64,000 bases of DNA from an uncultured Bacteroidota bacterium (GTDB lineage Bacteria; Bacteroidota; Bacteroidia; Bacteroidales; P3): assembly GCA_902775135.1 (NCBI GenBank), contig CACYKY010000012.1, positions 1 to 64,000 on the forward strand, given 5' to 3'. A program made the translations under genes and the position numbers. The notes under the pieces were generated by a model. It did no database searches. It was not told where the DNA came from and was given only the letters and a program-made list of their open reading frames with translations. Below, piece by piece: positions 37,491 through 47,700 of this stretch; the first letter of the stretch is position 1; every line of letters starts with the position of its first letter.

Positions 37491-38399
37491 ATGAAGCACC
37501 TCTTCGTCATCAACCCCCATGCCGGCGGCAAAAACCATGCCGACCGCCTGGCACACGAGATACAGCATCTGTCCGTCGACAGCGCCATACACCTCACCAC
37601 CGGCCACCTGGAGGCCACACAATTTGTGGACCACTACTGCCGCCATCATCCGGGAGAGGCCGTGCGCTTCTATGCCTGTGGCGGCGACGGCACTCTCAAC
37701 GAGGTGGCCTCCGGCACCCTCCCCCACCCCCAGGCCGAGGTGGGCTGCTACCCCTGCGGCAGCGGCAACGACTACGTGAAATACTGGCCCATGGCCAACT
37801 TCCGCAACCTCCAGGCCCTCGTCGAGGCTCCAGCCCTGCCTGTCGACATGATGCGCGTGCGTTTCGACGGACAGGAGCGCCATTGCATCAACCTGATGAA
37901 CATGGGCTTCGAGGCCGCCGTGTGCCGCTCGATGGAGATTGTCCGAGGCAAACCCCTGGTGGGCGGCAGGATGGCCTACACCTCGGGCATCGTCCACAGC
38001 CTTTTCTATGGGCGCCATCATCCCTGCCGCATCACCGTCGACGGCCTTCCCTTCCACGAAGGCGACATGCTGCTGGCCTCGCTGGCCAACGGGCGCTATG
38101 CCGGCGGCGGCTATTGCTGCGCGCCCAGGTCGGCCAACGACGACGGCCTGCTCGAGGTGATGACCGTGCTCCCCATCTCGGTGGCACGCTTCGCCTCCGT
38201 CATCAGCCTCTACAAGAAGGGCCTTCATCTCGACAGCCCCAAGATGAAGGACGTGGTGCAATACCGCCGCGGACAACACGTCACCGTGGAAAGCACCCGT
38301 CCCATGTGGGTGGCCCTCGACGGCGAACTCGTCTGCTCCAAGCGCTTCGAAGTCGACAACCTGCCCCATTCCCTACGCTTCGCCGTGCCGCAGCAATAG
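37491..38399 (+). CDS. Diacylglycerol kinase-like lipid kinase
   Basis: Belongs to the DAGK/YegS family that phosphorylates lipid substrates with ATP. Visible are the N-terminal VINPHAGGKNHAD, the nucleotide motif ACGGDGTLNEVASG near residue 65, PCGSGNDYVKYW, and the C-terminal VALDGEL. 302 residues, cytoplasmic or membrane-peripheral. The lipid acceptor is not known; recycling diacylglycerol into phosphatidate is the common role. It is divergent from ribD with 126 nt between the starts. Confidence 0.88.
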   Translation: MKHLFVINPHAGGKNHADRLAHEIQHLSVDSAIHLTTGHLEATQFVDHYCRHHPGEAVRFYACGGDGTLNEVASGTLPHPQAEVGCYPCGSGNDYVKYWPMANFRNLQALVEAPALPVDMMRVRFDGQERHCINLMNMGFEAAVCRSMEIVRGKPLVGGRMAYTSGIVHSLFYGRHHPCRITVDGLPFHEGDMLLASLANGRYAGGGYCCAPRSANDDGLLEVMTVLPISVARFASVISLYKKGLHLDSPKMKDVVQYRRGQHVTVESTRPMWVALDGELVCSKRFEVDNLPHSLRFAVPQQ

Positions 38400-38404
38400 G
38401 GGAG

Positions 38405-38442
38405 AAAAAAGGAATCCCGCCAGACACACGTGTCGGGCGGGA
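38405..38442 (-). terminator. Intrinsic terminator of nrdJ
   Basis: TTCCCGCCCGACACGTGT pairs with the GTCTGGCGGGAT side on the minus strand and is followed there by TTTTTT (38405-38410). Confidence 0.8.
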
Positions 38443-38478
38443 ACCTGCTTGATATGCTTGCTTAACTAATTCCTTTTT

Positions 38479-41055
38479 TTAACTGCACTTGCTCCATCCG
38501 CAGTTGGGGCAGCTCTTGCAACCGCTGTTGTATACCAGCTTGCTGCCGCAGTCGGGGCACACTTCGTCGGTCTCGGTGCCGTCCTTGATGTAGCGTTTCA
38601 GGGCACGCGCCACACCGTTGCTCCAGGTGGTGATGCTGTCGGTGTCGAAGTTCAGCTTGCCGATGAGCTCCACCACGTTGGGAATGGGCATCCCGTGGCG
38701 CAGGATACCGGAGATGAGCTTGGCATAGTTCCAGTACTCCTTGCGGAACATGCGCGAGAGGCCCTCCATGGTGATGTGGTAGCCATCCTGGTCGGTGAAC
38801 TGGAAGTCATAGCGGGCATGTTCCTGTCCCTTCTCCTTCACGCGGATCACCCAGCCTTTCTCCACCCACTTGGGCAGGAGGAAGTTCTCGGCACGGCCGG
38901 TGAAGATCTCATAGGGGCGACCCTCGTACATGCCTACGACGGCAATCCAGTCCTCCTTCTCGTTCTTGAATCGCACCACCTCGGCCTCGAGTTTCTTGGG
39001 ACGCTTGGGGGCTTTGCTCTCGCCGAAGCAGGGGCTGTCGTTCTTCTTGCCTTCGTTGTTGGAGACGAGGACGCCGGTGCGCGAACCGTCGCGGTAGATG
39101 GTGCAACCCTTGCAGCCGCTCTCCCAGGCCGTCTCGTAGATCTTGCTCACCACCTCCTTGGTGGTCTCCTTGGGAATGTTCACCGTGACGGAGATGCTGT
39201 GGTCCACCCATTTCTGAATGGCACCCTGCATCTTCACCTTGGCCACCCAGTCAATGTCGGCACTCGTGGCGTGGAAGTAGGGGCTCTGCTCTATGAGCTG
39301 CTGCAGCGTGGCATCGTCCATGTGCTTCACCTCCTCCACATCGTGGCCGTTGATGCGGGCCCAGTCGAGGAATTTCGGATGGAACACGTTGTACTCCTCG
39401 AAGTAGTCGCCGTTCTCGTCCTTGATGATGGTCTGCTTGCTGTTGTCCTTGTCGTTGGGGTTGATTTTCTTGCGGCGCTTATAGCTCACCAGGAACACCG
39501 GCTCGATGCCCGAGGTGGTCTGCGTGCAGATGCTAACGGTGCCCGTGGGGGCGATGGTCAACAGGGCAATGTTGCGGCGGCCGTATTTGGTCATCTCGGC
39601 GTAGAGGGCGGGGTCGGCCTCGCGTATGCGCGAAATCAAAGGATTCTTCTCCTCGCGGCGGGCGTCGTAGATGGGGAAGCATCCGCGCTCCTTGGCCAGC
39701 TGGACACTCGAAGCGTAGGCTGCCAGGCAGAGGGTCTGTTGCACCTTGACGGCGAAGGCCGTAGCCTCGTCGCTGCCATACTGCAGCCCCATGGCGGCCA
39801 ACATGTCGCCCTCGGCGGTGATGCCGAAGCCGCTGCGACGGCCCTCGAGGCACTTCATCTTGATGTTGAGCCACAGGTTGTGCTCCACCATCTTGATCTC
39901 GTCGCTCTCTGGGTCGCTCTCAATCTTTTTCAGTATCTGCTCCACCTTCTCCAGCTCCAGGTCAATCAGGTCGTCCATCAGGCGCTGACCTTTCATCACA
40001 TGCTCGCGGAAGAGGTCGAAGTTGAACTTGGCCTCCTTGGTGAAGGGTTTGTCCACATAACTATAGAGGTTGATAGCCTGCAGGCGGCAGCTGTCGTAGG
40101 GGCAGAGAGGGATCTCGCCGCAGGGGTTGGTGCTGACGGTGCGGTAGCCGAAGTCGGCATAGCAGTCAGGCACGCTCTCGCGCAAGATGGTGTCCCAATA
40201 GAGCACACCGGGCTCCGCCGAGCTCCATGCGTTGGCGATAATCTTGTTCCACAGCGCGCGGGCGTCGATCTCCTTGGTGAAGGTGGGGTTGGGCGAGTCG
40301 ATGGGATACTGCTGCACGAAGGGCTTGCCCTCTATGGCGCAGCGCATGAACTCGTCGGTGATCTTCACGCTGACGTTGGCGCCCGTAATCTTGCCCTGCT
40401 CCAGCTTGGCGTCGATAAACTGCTCTGCATCGGGGTGCTTGATGCTGATGCTCAGCATCAGGGCACCGCGGCGGCCGCCCTGCGCCACCTCACGTGTGGT
40501 GTTGCTGTAGCGCTGCATGAAAGGCACTATGCCCGTCGAGGTAAGGGCGGAGTTCTTCACCGGGCTGCCGCCGGGACGTATGTGGCTCAGGTCGTGTCCC
40601 ACGCCTCCGCGACGCTTCATCAGCTGCACCTGCTCCTGGTCTATCTTCATGATGCCGCCGTAGGAGTCGCTGTTACCCTGGTTGCCAATGACGAAACAGT
40701 TGCTCAGACTCACCACCTGGAAGTTGTTGCCGATGCCGCTCATGGGGCTTCCCTGCGGGACGATATACTTGAAATCCTTCAGCAGCTGGTAGATCTCCTC
40801 CTCGCTCAGGGGATTCTGGTACTTCTCCTCGATGCGGGCATACTCGGACGCCAGGCGACGGTGCATCATGTCGGGGTTCAGCTCGAAGATGCGGTCGTCG
40901 TTGCGAAGGGCGTACTTATTCATCCATACGTTGGCTGCCAGCTCGTCGCCGTGGAAATACTCCACCGACGAGCGCATAATCTCTTCCGGAGTGTACTGAC
41001 GGTACTCTTTGGGTTCCTTCTGGGGTTCGGTTGATGAAAACAAGTCGCCTTGCAT
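38479..41055 (-). CDS. nrdJ: Adenosylcobalamin-dependent ribonucleoside reductase (class II)
   Basis: Makes deoxyribonucleotides using B12 as radical source, with or without oxygen. Motifs are SNCFVIGNQGNSDSYGGI, RRGGVGHDLSHIRPGGSPV, the active-site NPCGEIPL, and TIAPTGTVSICTQTTSGIEP. The C-terminus ends in a zinc-type CPDCG...CKSCPNCGWSKC cluster, which supplies redox Cys. 858 residues matches the large Bacteroidales form. No class I or III reductase is in the window. The upstream region shows no cobalamin riboswitch that I could recognise; a TAATTTAG variant promoter near 41130 is possible. Confidence 0.93.
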   Translation of the reverse strand: MQGDLFSSTEPQKEPKEYRQYTPEEIMRSSVEYFHGDELAANVWMNKYALRNDDRIFELNPDMMHRRLASEYARIEEKYQNPLSEEEIYQLLKDFKYIVPQGSPMSGIGNNFQVVSLSNCFVIGNQGNSDSYGGIMKIDQEQVQLMKRRGGVGHDLSHIRPGGSPVKNSALTSTGIVPFMQRYSNTTREVAQGGRRGALMLSISIKHPDAEQFIDAKLEQGKITGANVSVKITDEFMRCAIEGKPFVQQYPIDSPNPTFTKEIDARALWNKIIANAWSSAEPGVLYWDTILRESVPDCYADFGYRTVSTNPCGEIPLCPYDSCRLQAINLYSYVDKPFTKEAKFNFDLFREHVMKGQRLMDDLIDLELEKVEQILKKIESDPESDEIKMVEHNLWLNIKMKCLEGRRSGFGITAEGDMLAAMGLQYGSDEATAFAVKVQQTLCLAAYASSVQLAKERGCFPIYDARREEKNPLISRIREADPALYAEMTKYGRRNIALLTIAPTGTVSICTQTTSGIEPVFLVSYKRRKKINPNDKDNSKQTIIKDENGDYFEEYNVFHPKFLDWARINGHDVEEVKHMDDATLQQLIEQSPYFHATSADIDWVAKVKMQGAIQKWVDHSISVTVNIPKETTKEVVSKIYETAWESGCKGCTIYRDGSRTGVLVSNNEGKKNDSPCFGESKAPKRPKKLEAEVVRFKNEKEDWIAVVGMYEGRPYEIFTGRAENFLLPKWVEKGWVIRVKEKGQEHARYDFQFTDQDGYHITMEGLSRMFRKEYWNYAKLISGILRHGMPIPNVVELIGKLNFDTDSITTWSNGVARALKRYIKDGTETDEVCPDCGSKLVYNSGCKSCPNCGWSKCS

Positions 41056-41308
41056 GATTGCTCCTTTTACTTTATATTGTTATACTATAATTCTTTACGT
41101 AGGCCATAGGCCTTTTTTTCACGATGCTAAATTAGTTTAAAAAAACATAATTTCGCCAACAAGTTATCAACAAATTCGTCCCCAATCGGGGCACTCCTTT
41201 TGCATTCAATCGTTTAGTCGGTGGAAAACGAATCTCGGCACCGGGCAGCAGGGCAGGAGGGCTAGAGGGTACACCAAAAATTTTATCTCACATGTGAAAG
41301 ATTATTCG

Positions 41309-41316
41309 TATCTTTG
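41309..41316 (+). promoter_or_regulatory. Promoter -7 element of the alcohol dehydrogenase gene
   Basis: TATCTTTG followed by CAGCG lies 31 nt before ATG 41348. This makes the upstream in-frame ATG at 41294 impossible as a start. Confidence 0.75.
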
Positions 41317-41347
41317 CAGCGGGAAAAACAACAAAAACGACATCAAT

Positions 41348-42529
41348 ATGCAAGATTTCACTTTCCAGAACCCTGTGAGGGTTCATTTCGGACACGAGAA
41401 GCTGGGGCTCCTCGGCAAAGAGCTGAAACAATTCGGCCAGCGCGTGCTGCTGACCTACGGCGGCGGAAGCATCAAGAAGATAGGTCTCTACGACCGTGTG
41501 GTTGAGGCCGTGAAGGAAGCCGGCATGGAGCTCTTCGAGCTCGGCGGCATCGACCCCAACCCCCGCATCGCCTCGGTGCGCGAGGGGGCCCGCCTGTGCA
41601 AGGAGCACCACATCGACGTGCTGCTTGCTGTGGGCGGCGGCTCCACCATCGACTGCACCAAATGGATTGCCGCGGCAGCCTGCGTGGAGCACGACGCATG
41701 GGACTTCTTCGACTACGAGAAATGGGCGCCCGTAAAGGAGGCGCTGCCCATCGTCAGCGTGCTGACCCTCTCGGCCACGGGTTCGGAGATGGACAGCGGC
41801 GGCGTGATCTCGAACCCCGACACCGACGACAAGCGCGGGCGCCTCAGTCCGCTGCTCTTCCCCAAGGTCTCCTTCCTCGACCCCACGCTGACCTACACCG
41901 TGAGCCCCTACCAGACGGCCTGCGGCAGCGCCGACATCCTGTCGCACCTGATGGAGGTGTACTTCACCACCGACAGCACGATGTTCCTCATCGACACATT
42001 CATAGAGGGTATGATGCGCACGGTGGTGCGCTACGCGCCCATCGCCATGCGTGAGCCGAAGAACTACGAGGCGCGCGCCAACCTCATGTGGGCCTCAAGC
42101 TGGGCCATCAACGGATTGGTGGGCTGCGACAAGCCGCAGGCCTGGAGCTGCCACCCCATGGAGCACGAGCTATCGGCGGTATACGACATCACCCACGGCC
42201 ACGGCCTGGCCATCCTCTCGCCGCGCTGGCTGCAGTACTGCATGAGCGATGACACCCTGCCGCGCATCGCCCGCTTCGGCATCTCGGTCTTCGGCCTCGA
42301 CCCCACCCTGCCGCAGCAGGAGCTGGCCTTGCGCGCCATCGACGCCCTGAGCCACTTCCTCTTCGACACCCTGGGCCTGAAGCGCACCCTCACAGAGCTG
42401 GACATCGACGAGAGCCACTTCGACTCCATGGCCGCCAAGTCCGTACTGCCCTACGGCGGCAACCTCCCCGGCTTCCGCACGCTGACCAAGGAGGACGTAG
42501 TGAATATCTACCGCATGTGCCTGAAATAA
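41348..42529 (+). CDS. Iron-containing alcohol dehydrogenase, YqhD/BDH family
   Basis: NAD(P)H-dependent reductase of aldehydes to alcohols, often butanol or other fermentation or detoxification substrates. The product starts MQDFTFQNPVRVHFG; nucleotide-binding GGGS occurs twice (YGGGSIKK and AVGGGSTIDCTK), and metal-binding His lie in HLMEVYF, HPMEHELSAVYDITHGHG. 393 residues. Expression starts from the promoter at 41309 and stops at a strong terminator. Physiological aldehyde is unknown. Confidence 0.9.
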   Translation: MQDFTFQNPVRVHFGHEKLGLLGKELKQFGQRVLLTYGGGSIKKIGLYDRVVEAVKEAGMELFELGGIDPNPRIASVREGARLCKEHHIDVLLAVGGGSTIDCTKWIAAAACVEHDAWDFFDYEKWAPVKEALPIVSVLTLSATGSEMDSGGVISNPDTDDKRGRLSPLLFPKVSFLDPTLTYTVSPYQTACGSADILSHLMEVYFTTDSTMFLIDTFIEGMMRTVVRYAPIAMREPKNYEARANLMWASSWAINGLVGCDKPQAWSCHPMEHELSAVYDITHGHGLAILSPRWLQYCMSDDTLPRIARFGISVFGLDPTLPQQELALRAIDALSHFLFDTLGLKRTLTELDIDESHFDSMAAKSVLPYGGNLPGFRTLTKEDVVNIYRMCLK

Positions 42530-42543
42530 AAAAAGGAAAGCAT

Positions 42544-42589
42544 AAAAAAGGGGACGGCGGCCTCGTTTGAGGCCGCCGTCCTTTTTTTG
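42544..42589. terminator. Bidirectional intrinsic terminator
   Basis: GACGGCGGCCTC pairs perfectly with GAGGCCGCCGTC around GTTT, flanked by A-run and T-run, and serves both the dehydrogenase gene and the convergent transporter gene. Confidence 0.9.
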
Positions 42590-42593
42590 TTTT

Positions 42594-44330
42594 TTAATCT
42601 TCGGCGTGCTTGCGGCTGCTGTCGATGGCTTCGGAGACGTTGATGACGTAGTCGCCGAGTTTCTCGTAGAGGGCGTAGAGGCTGCTGTAGGCGTTGCCGA
42701 TGGCGTAGTCGTAGACACCGAGTTTCAGGGCATCGAGGTGCTGGTTGCGCAGGCGGTCGCGGAAGGTGTTGATCTCGTGTTCGACCCTATAGGCGTCGTC
42801 GAGGTCCACATGGTCGTAGTCGTGGAGGTTGCGGTCCATCACGTCGAGGGCCTGCTGCACGAGGTCAGTCATGTGGTCGAGGTTGGCGTTGAGGCCGGCG
42901 TCGAAGTGGACGGCGTCCTCACGCTTGCTCTGGCGGGTCATAGCGATCTGATAGATGGTATCTCCGATGCTCTCGAGGTTGTCGATGATGCGGAGCATGG
43001 CGCTGATACGCTCGGAGGCGTGCTGGCTGACGTCGCCGGAGCCCACCTTGGTGAGGAACTTGCTGATCTCCATCTCCATGCGGTCGGTGATGCCCTCGTA
43101 TTTGACGATGCGCCCCATGGTGGAGTCGAACTCCTCGTCGTTCTTGGCGGTGCGGAGGTTGGGGAGGAAGGTGTACATGCGGAGCACGCGCTTGGAGAAC
43201 TCCTCGATTTCGCTCTTGGCGCTCTGGAGGTTGAGCTCGGCGGTGGAGAGCCAGTTGCCGGAGATGTAGGTGAGGCGGAACTCGTCCTCGCTCTCCTCCT
43301 CCTTGGACTTCACCATCCAGTTGACGATCTTGAGAATCTGCGGAATGAAGAAGGCGAGGATGATGGTGTTGCCCACGTTGAAGATGGTGTGGAACAGGGA
43401 GATGGCCAGGGGAACGGACTCGCGGTCGTAGAGCGGGTCGTCGATAGAGGCGTAGGGGCTGCAGCCGGTCATGTTCTCGGTGAGGTAGGCGATGAACCGC
43501 ATGAGGGGGGAGAAGACGATGAGGGTGATGATGACGCCCACGACGTTGAAGACAAGGTGGGCTCGGGCGGCCTTCTTGCCGGCGGCGTTGGCCACGAGGG
43601 CTGCCAGGTTGGCGGTGATGGTGGTGCCGATGTTCTGACCCATGACCAGGGCCACAGCGACATCGAAACCTATCCAGCCGTTGTAGCACATGACGAGGGT
43701 GATGGCCATCATGGCCGCCGAGGCCTGCACCACGCAGGTGAGGATGGCGCCGATGGCCACGAAGATGAGGATGGACCAGAAGCCGAAGTCGCTGAGGGTG
43801 GAGAGGGCATGGAGGAACTCGGGGTACTGGTCGAGGTTGGCCAGGGGTTTCTGCAGCAGCTCCATACCCACGAGGAGGAGTGCCAGGCCGATGACCGTCT
43901 GACCGATAGACTTCATGCGGTCGCGTCCGGAGAAGATGAAAAAGAGGCTGACGGCGGCCAGGAGCATGGGGAGGCTGAAGCCACCCGCGCCCTCGCCGAG
44001 GCCGAAGAGGGTGATGATCCAGGCCGTCACGGTGGTGCCGATGTTGGCGCCCATGATGACGGCCACAGCGCCCGCCAGCGACAGGAGGCCGGCGTTGACG
44101 AAGCTGACCACCATGACCGTTGTGGCCGACGAGCTCTGGATGGCGGCGGTGACCGCCGTACCGGTGAGGATGCCGCTCACGGGGTTCCCGGTGATGTGCT
44201 TGAGCACGGAGCGCATCTTGCTGCCGGCAATCTTCTGCAAGCCCTCGCTCATCAGTTTCATAGCGAAGAGGAAGATGGCCAAAGCACCAGCCAAGTTCAA
44301 GATAACCAGTAAGATATTCTGTAATTCCAT
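42594..44330 (-). CDS. Na/Pi cotransporter family protein with PhoU-like domain
   Basis: Two inverted membrane repeats carry TAVTAAIQSSSATTVMVVSF with GANIGTTVTA, and CVVQASAAMMAITLV with GQNIGTTITA, the paired QSS-type motifs of NptA-like Na/phosphate symporters; the second copy is degenerate (QASAA). After about eight helices a cytoplasmic PhoU-like helical domain (residues about 340-560) follows. ATG 44330 (MELQNILLV) is chosen because the promoter TATTTTTG at 44358-44365 is too close to the ATG at 44360. 578 residues. It may import phosphate or regulate it. Confidence 0.87.
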   Translation of the reverse strand: MELQNILLVILNLAGALAIFLFAMKLMSEGLQKIAGSKMRSVLKHITGNPVSGILTGTAVTAAIQSSSATTVMVVSFVNAGLLSLAGAVAVIMGANIGTTVTAWIITLFGLGEGAGGFSLPMLLAAVSLFFIFSGRDRMKSIGQTVIGLALLLVGMELLQKPLANLDQYPEFLHALSTLSDFGFWSILIFVAIGAILTCVVQASAAMMAITLVMCYNGWIGFDVAVALVMGQNIGTTITANLAALVANAAGKKAARAHLVFNVVGVIITLIVFSPLMRFIAYLTENMTGCSPYASIDDPLYDRESVPLAISLFHTIFNVGNTIILAFFIPQILKIVNWMVKSKEEESEDEFRLTYISGNWLSTAELNLQSAKSEIEEFSKRVLRMYTFLPNLRTAKNDEEFDSTMGRIVKYEGITDRMEMEISKFLTKVGSGDVSQHASERISAMLRIIDNLESIGDTIYQIAMTRQSKREDAVHFDAGLNANLDHMTDLVQQALDVMDRNLHDYDHVDLDDAYRVEHEINTFRDRLRNQHLDALKLGVYDYAIGNAYSSLYALYEKLGDYVINVSEAIDSSRKHAED

Positions 44331-44357
44331 ATATTCCTTTCTTGTAGTTTGACGCTG

Positions 44358-44365
44358 CAAAAATA
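44358..44365 (-). promoter_or_regulatory. Promoter -7 element of the Na/Pi transporter gene
   Basis: TATTTTTG followed by CAGCG on the minus strand, 27 nt before ATG 44330. Confidence 0.7.
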
Positions 44366-44450
44366 CGAAGAAAGATTGGAAGAAATTGTTACGTTTTTGT
44401 TAAGTTTTTCTCCCCTCCGATAGGTACCAAAGAGGTGTTTTATTCGACTG

Positions 44451-44494
44451 TTCTTATATAGTATTCATATAGTTCTCATATAGTTCTTATATAC
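44451..44494 (+). repeat. Tandem array, 11-nt unit, 4 copies
   Basis: Units TTCTTATATAG, TATTCATATAG, TTCTCATATAG and TTCTTATATAC follow one another exactly. The period is close to one helical turn and each unit has a TATA step. No gene or promoter is linked to it. Confidence 0.8.
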
Positions 44495-44576
44495 GGTATG
44501 ACTTGCGCCGAAGCAAACCCCTGTCGGATGGAGGTTTGGCACAAATATATAAATACCGTTTGCCTCTTCGTTCCCG

Positions 44577-44712
44577 CCTGTAGAGACAGGGCATGTCCCG
44601 TCGCCCGGTAGGCGTTCCCCTCTGTAGAGACGCAGCACTCTGCGTCTCTACAGGTGAGGCGGACGACGGTTACTGCCTGCAGAGACGCAGGGTGCCGCGT
44701 CTTCCGGCAGGC
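44577..44712. repeat. Cluster of three related palindromes (GTAGAGACGCAG family)
   Basis: The central one is perfect: CTGTAGAGACGCAG at 44622-44635 pairs with CTGCGTCTCTACAG at 44640-44653 around CACT. Degenerate relatives lie at 44577-44614 and 44676-44711. Palindromes of this look are dispersed in many bacterial genomes as REP-like repeats. They sit just past the stop of the FN3-rich T9SS gene and may also act as its terminator or mRNA stabiliser. Confidence 0.75.
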
Positions 44713-44720
44713 TGGGGGGA

Positions 44721-47700
44721 TTATTTCACGATGAGCTTGCGGATGGCGACGGTGCGCTCGCCGGTGAGGCGGACGAAATAGGCGCCGGGGGCAAGGGCGG
44801 AGATGTCAAGGGTGAAGGTCTGCGTGCCCGAGGGGCTGAGGGCGTGGGAGCCGACGGTGCGGCCATTGACGTCGACGACGGTCAGGAGATCCATGCCGTC
44901 GAGTCCGGTGAGGGTGACGGAGGAGTGGGCGGGGTTGGGGAAGAGGACGAGGGGACCGTGCTGGGCGTCAGTTGGCGTAATCGACTGGTTGCCATTGTCA
45001 ATGCTTTCGAAATGGGCCACGAGGTCGACCGAGGAAGCGAGGCGGAAGGAGTAGGGGTTGTCGGTGGAGAGGATGATGTCGGAGGAGGACCAGTGGACGA
45101 AACGGTAGCCCTCGTTGGGGATGGCGGTGGCGACGATGCGGGTGCCTTCGGGGAGGGTGCCGCTGGGGAAGCATGAAGCGGAGCCCATGGCGGGGTTGTC
45201 CGAGGTGGCTGTGACCTTGTAGTAGGTTTCACCGCCATAGGTGATGTAGGTGGAAATGGTGGCGACGGTGCTGTTCTGGGTGGTGCCATCGGAGCAGAGC
45301 GCCTCGATGTAGACATGATAGACGGTGTCGGGCAGGATGCCGGTGAGGATGAGGCTGTGACGGTTGCCGGAGGCGGAGGCAACGGGGACAGTGCTGTAGG
45401 CCGAGGAGTCGGAGAAACGATAGTGGACGTTGAAGTTGGGGGCCGAGGAGAGCCACTCCAAGATGAGGCTGTCGCCACTGAACATGATGCCGCTAAGGGC
45501 GGGGACGGTGCAGGAGGTGAGGGTGTCGAGGGTGAGGTTGTCGATGAGGAGGCCACTGTTCCATTCGGAGAAGAAGAGATAGCTGCCCATGTAGGAGCGG
45601 TAGGTGTCGAGGGGAATCTCGCAGTACTGGTAGTTGCCGCCGAAAAGCATGATGGTGTTCAGCAGGTAGAAGGGGGAAAAGTGGGAGGTACCGTTCGTGG
45701 CGGCGACCGAGAAGTAGTTGTAGGTGGCGTTGTCGGGCTGGCGGAGATAGAAGGAGAGTTTCATCTGCGAGAGGTCGACGAGTGTGGTGTCGACCCAGGG
45801 CAGAAAGACACGGCCGGTACCGCCGTCAATGCGCAGGCAGCCGGAGCCGTCGTAGGCGTTGGGGCCGTTGTCGATGCTCGATCCGAAAGCGCTGGTGCGC
45901 GACCAGCAGGGAGGCAGCGGATAGCCGACGGGGCCGGCGGAGGTCTCGAAGTCGCAGAAATAGGGCATTTCGATGATGCCGCAGGGGGTGACCGGGGTGG
46001 TGACGGGGGTCGAGAGGCTGCCGCCGGGGCAGAGGGTTGCCGCCTCGACGGTGTAGTCGACGCCGGGAGTGAGTCCCGACAGGAGGCAGAGGGTGTCGGA
46101 AACGTCGAAGCTGTCGATGAGGGTGGTGCCGGAGGAGTAGCGGACACGGTAGCGGTGCACACTGTCGCTGTCGGAGAGGCGGAGGAGGACGGCGGTGGCG
46201 CCCAGAGAGTCGACGGAGACTTCGGGATGTGCGCAAGGGGACGCCTGGCGGACGCAGATGTCGTCGATGTAGAGTTCTCCATAGCGCCCGTAATAGCGCA
46301 GGGCGATGCGGCCAGTGGCGGCATCGGGGAAGGTGACTTCGTGAAACTCCCAGGGAGTGTTCCAGGTGCCCCCGGAGCAGTCGAGGCGCGCCACCTCGAC
46401 ATAGGAGGCTTCCATCAGGGGATCGACCAGGTAGCCGACGCCAAGGGAATTATAAATACCGGGACACTGGGTCCAGAAGGTGAGGGAAAGGGAGGGGAGG
46501 TAGAAATCGAACTGAGGGAGAACCAGGAATCCGGGATCGGCATCGGTGTTGCCGTAGCAGAGACTCCTGCCCGTGCCTGTGGGATGGGGATAGAGGTAGA
46601 AGCGGTCATCGGGGGCGTTGATCCGCCAGCAGGGGATGTCGCCCGTAGTGATGTAGGTGATGGTGCCGGTGGTGGGATAGGAATCGAAGTCCTCGATCCA
46701 AGGGAGGACATCGATCGGGTCGCACACGGTGTGGATGGAGAAGGAGGTGTAGAGTGTGTCGGAGCTGCAGAGGGCGCCGATGCGGAGGTCGTAGGGGGTG
46801 TCGGGGGTGAGACCGGTGAAGGTGAAGCCGGTGTCGGCGATTTCGAAGGCCGTCCACTCGGAGGTGTTGGCCTCGCGGTATTCCGCCGTCCAGCCCGACT
46901 GGAACACTCCGGGAGCCCAAGCCACGTGGGCCTGGGTTGAGCCGATGGAGGTCAGCATGGCGTTGGGCGGCAGGCAGGTGATGCCGCTACAATCGGAATG
47001 GAACTTCACGGCAGGCAGGAACCCTGTGGGGGTCATGAAGGTTATGTCGGCGAGGTCGGTAGTGTCGGTCATTCCCGCAAAGGTGTAGAGGGAGACGTTG
47101 TTCTGGGTGTTGCCGAGCCAGGTGCAGGTGTTGGAGCTGCCGGTGATGTTGTGGACGGCAATCAGCAGGTTGCGTCCGTCGCTGAGGAAGGGGTGGTCGA
47201 ACGGGATGCTCACCCACCCCGGGGCAAGGGGCACCAGCACACTGTCGGCCACAAGCTGCAGGCTGTCGGAGGGGACGAACACCGTCGGGTAGAGCGTGGT
47301 TCCGCTGATGTTGGCCATATAGATGCGGGCGCGCATGGTGCCGGAGCCGCTGCGGATCTTGAAGGAGAGGCCCTCGATGATGGTGTCGGGCACCTGCGAG
47401 GAGGGGTAGACCATCTGGTGGTAGCTGTAGGGCTGCGAGGCGTACATGGGAGTGTAGGTGAGGAGGGCGGTGCCGTCGATAACGGTTCCGCACACGGGAG
47501 TGTGAAAGGAGACGACGGCGGGCTGCGAGGTGTCGCCGTAGCAGACGGTCACCGCCGTAGCCGTATAGGCGCGTCCCGGAACGAGGTTGGTGAAGAAACA
47601 GTAGTCGCCCTCCACAAAGAGGGTCTGGTCGTTGCGCACAAGGGTGTCGTCGGTGACATCGTGCAGGGTGATGAACACGCCGTTGTGGTTGAAGCCGTTG

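Noticed and set aside
36432-38369. 645-residue extended RibD
   Set aside because: The promoter and conserved start at 37364 show that the upstream part is antisense to the lipid kinase gene.
41056-41293. Possible cobalamin riboswitch before nrdJ
   Set aside because: No B12-box or matching structure could be recognised, and the segment is short.
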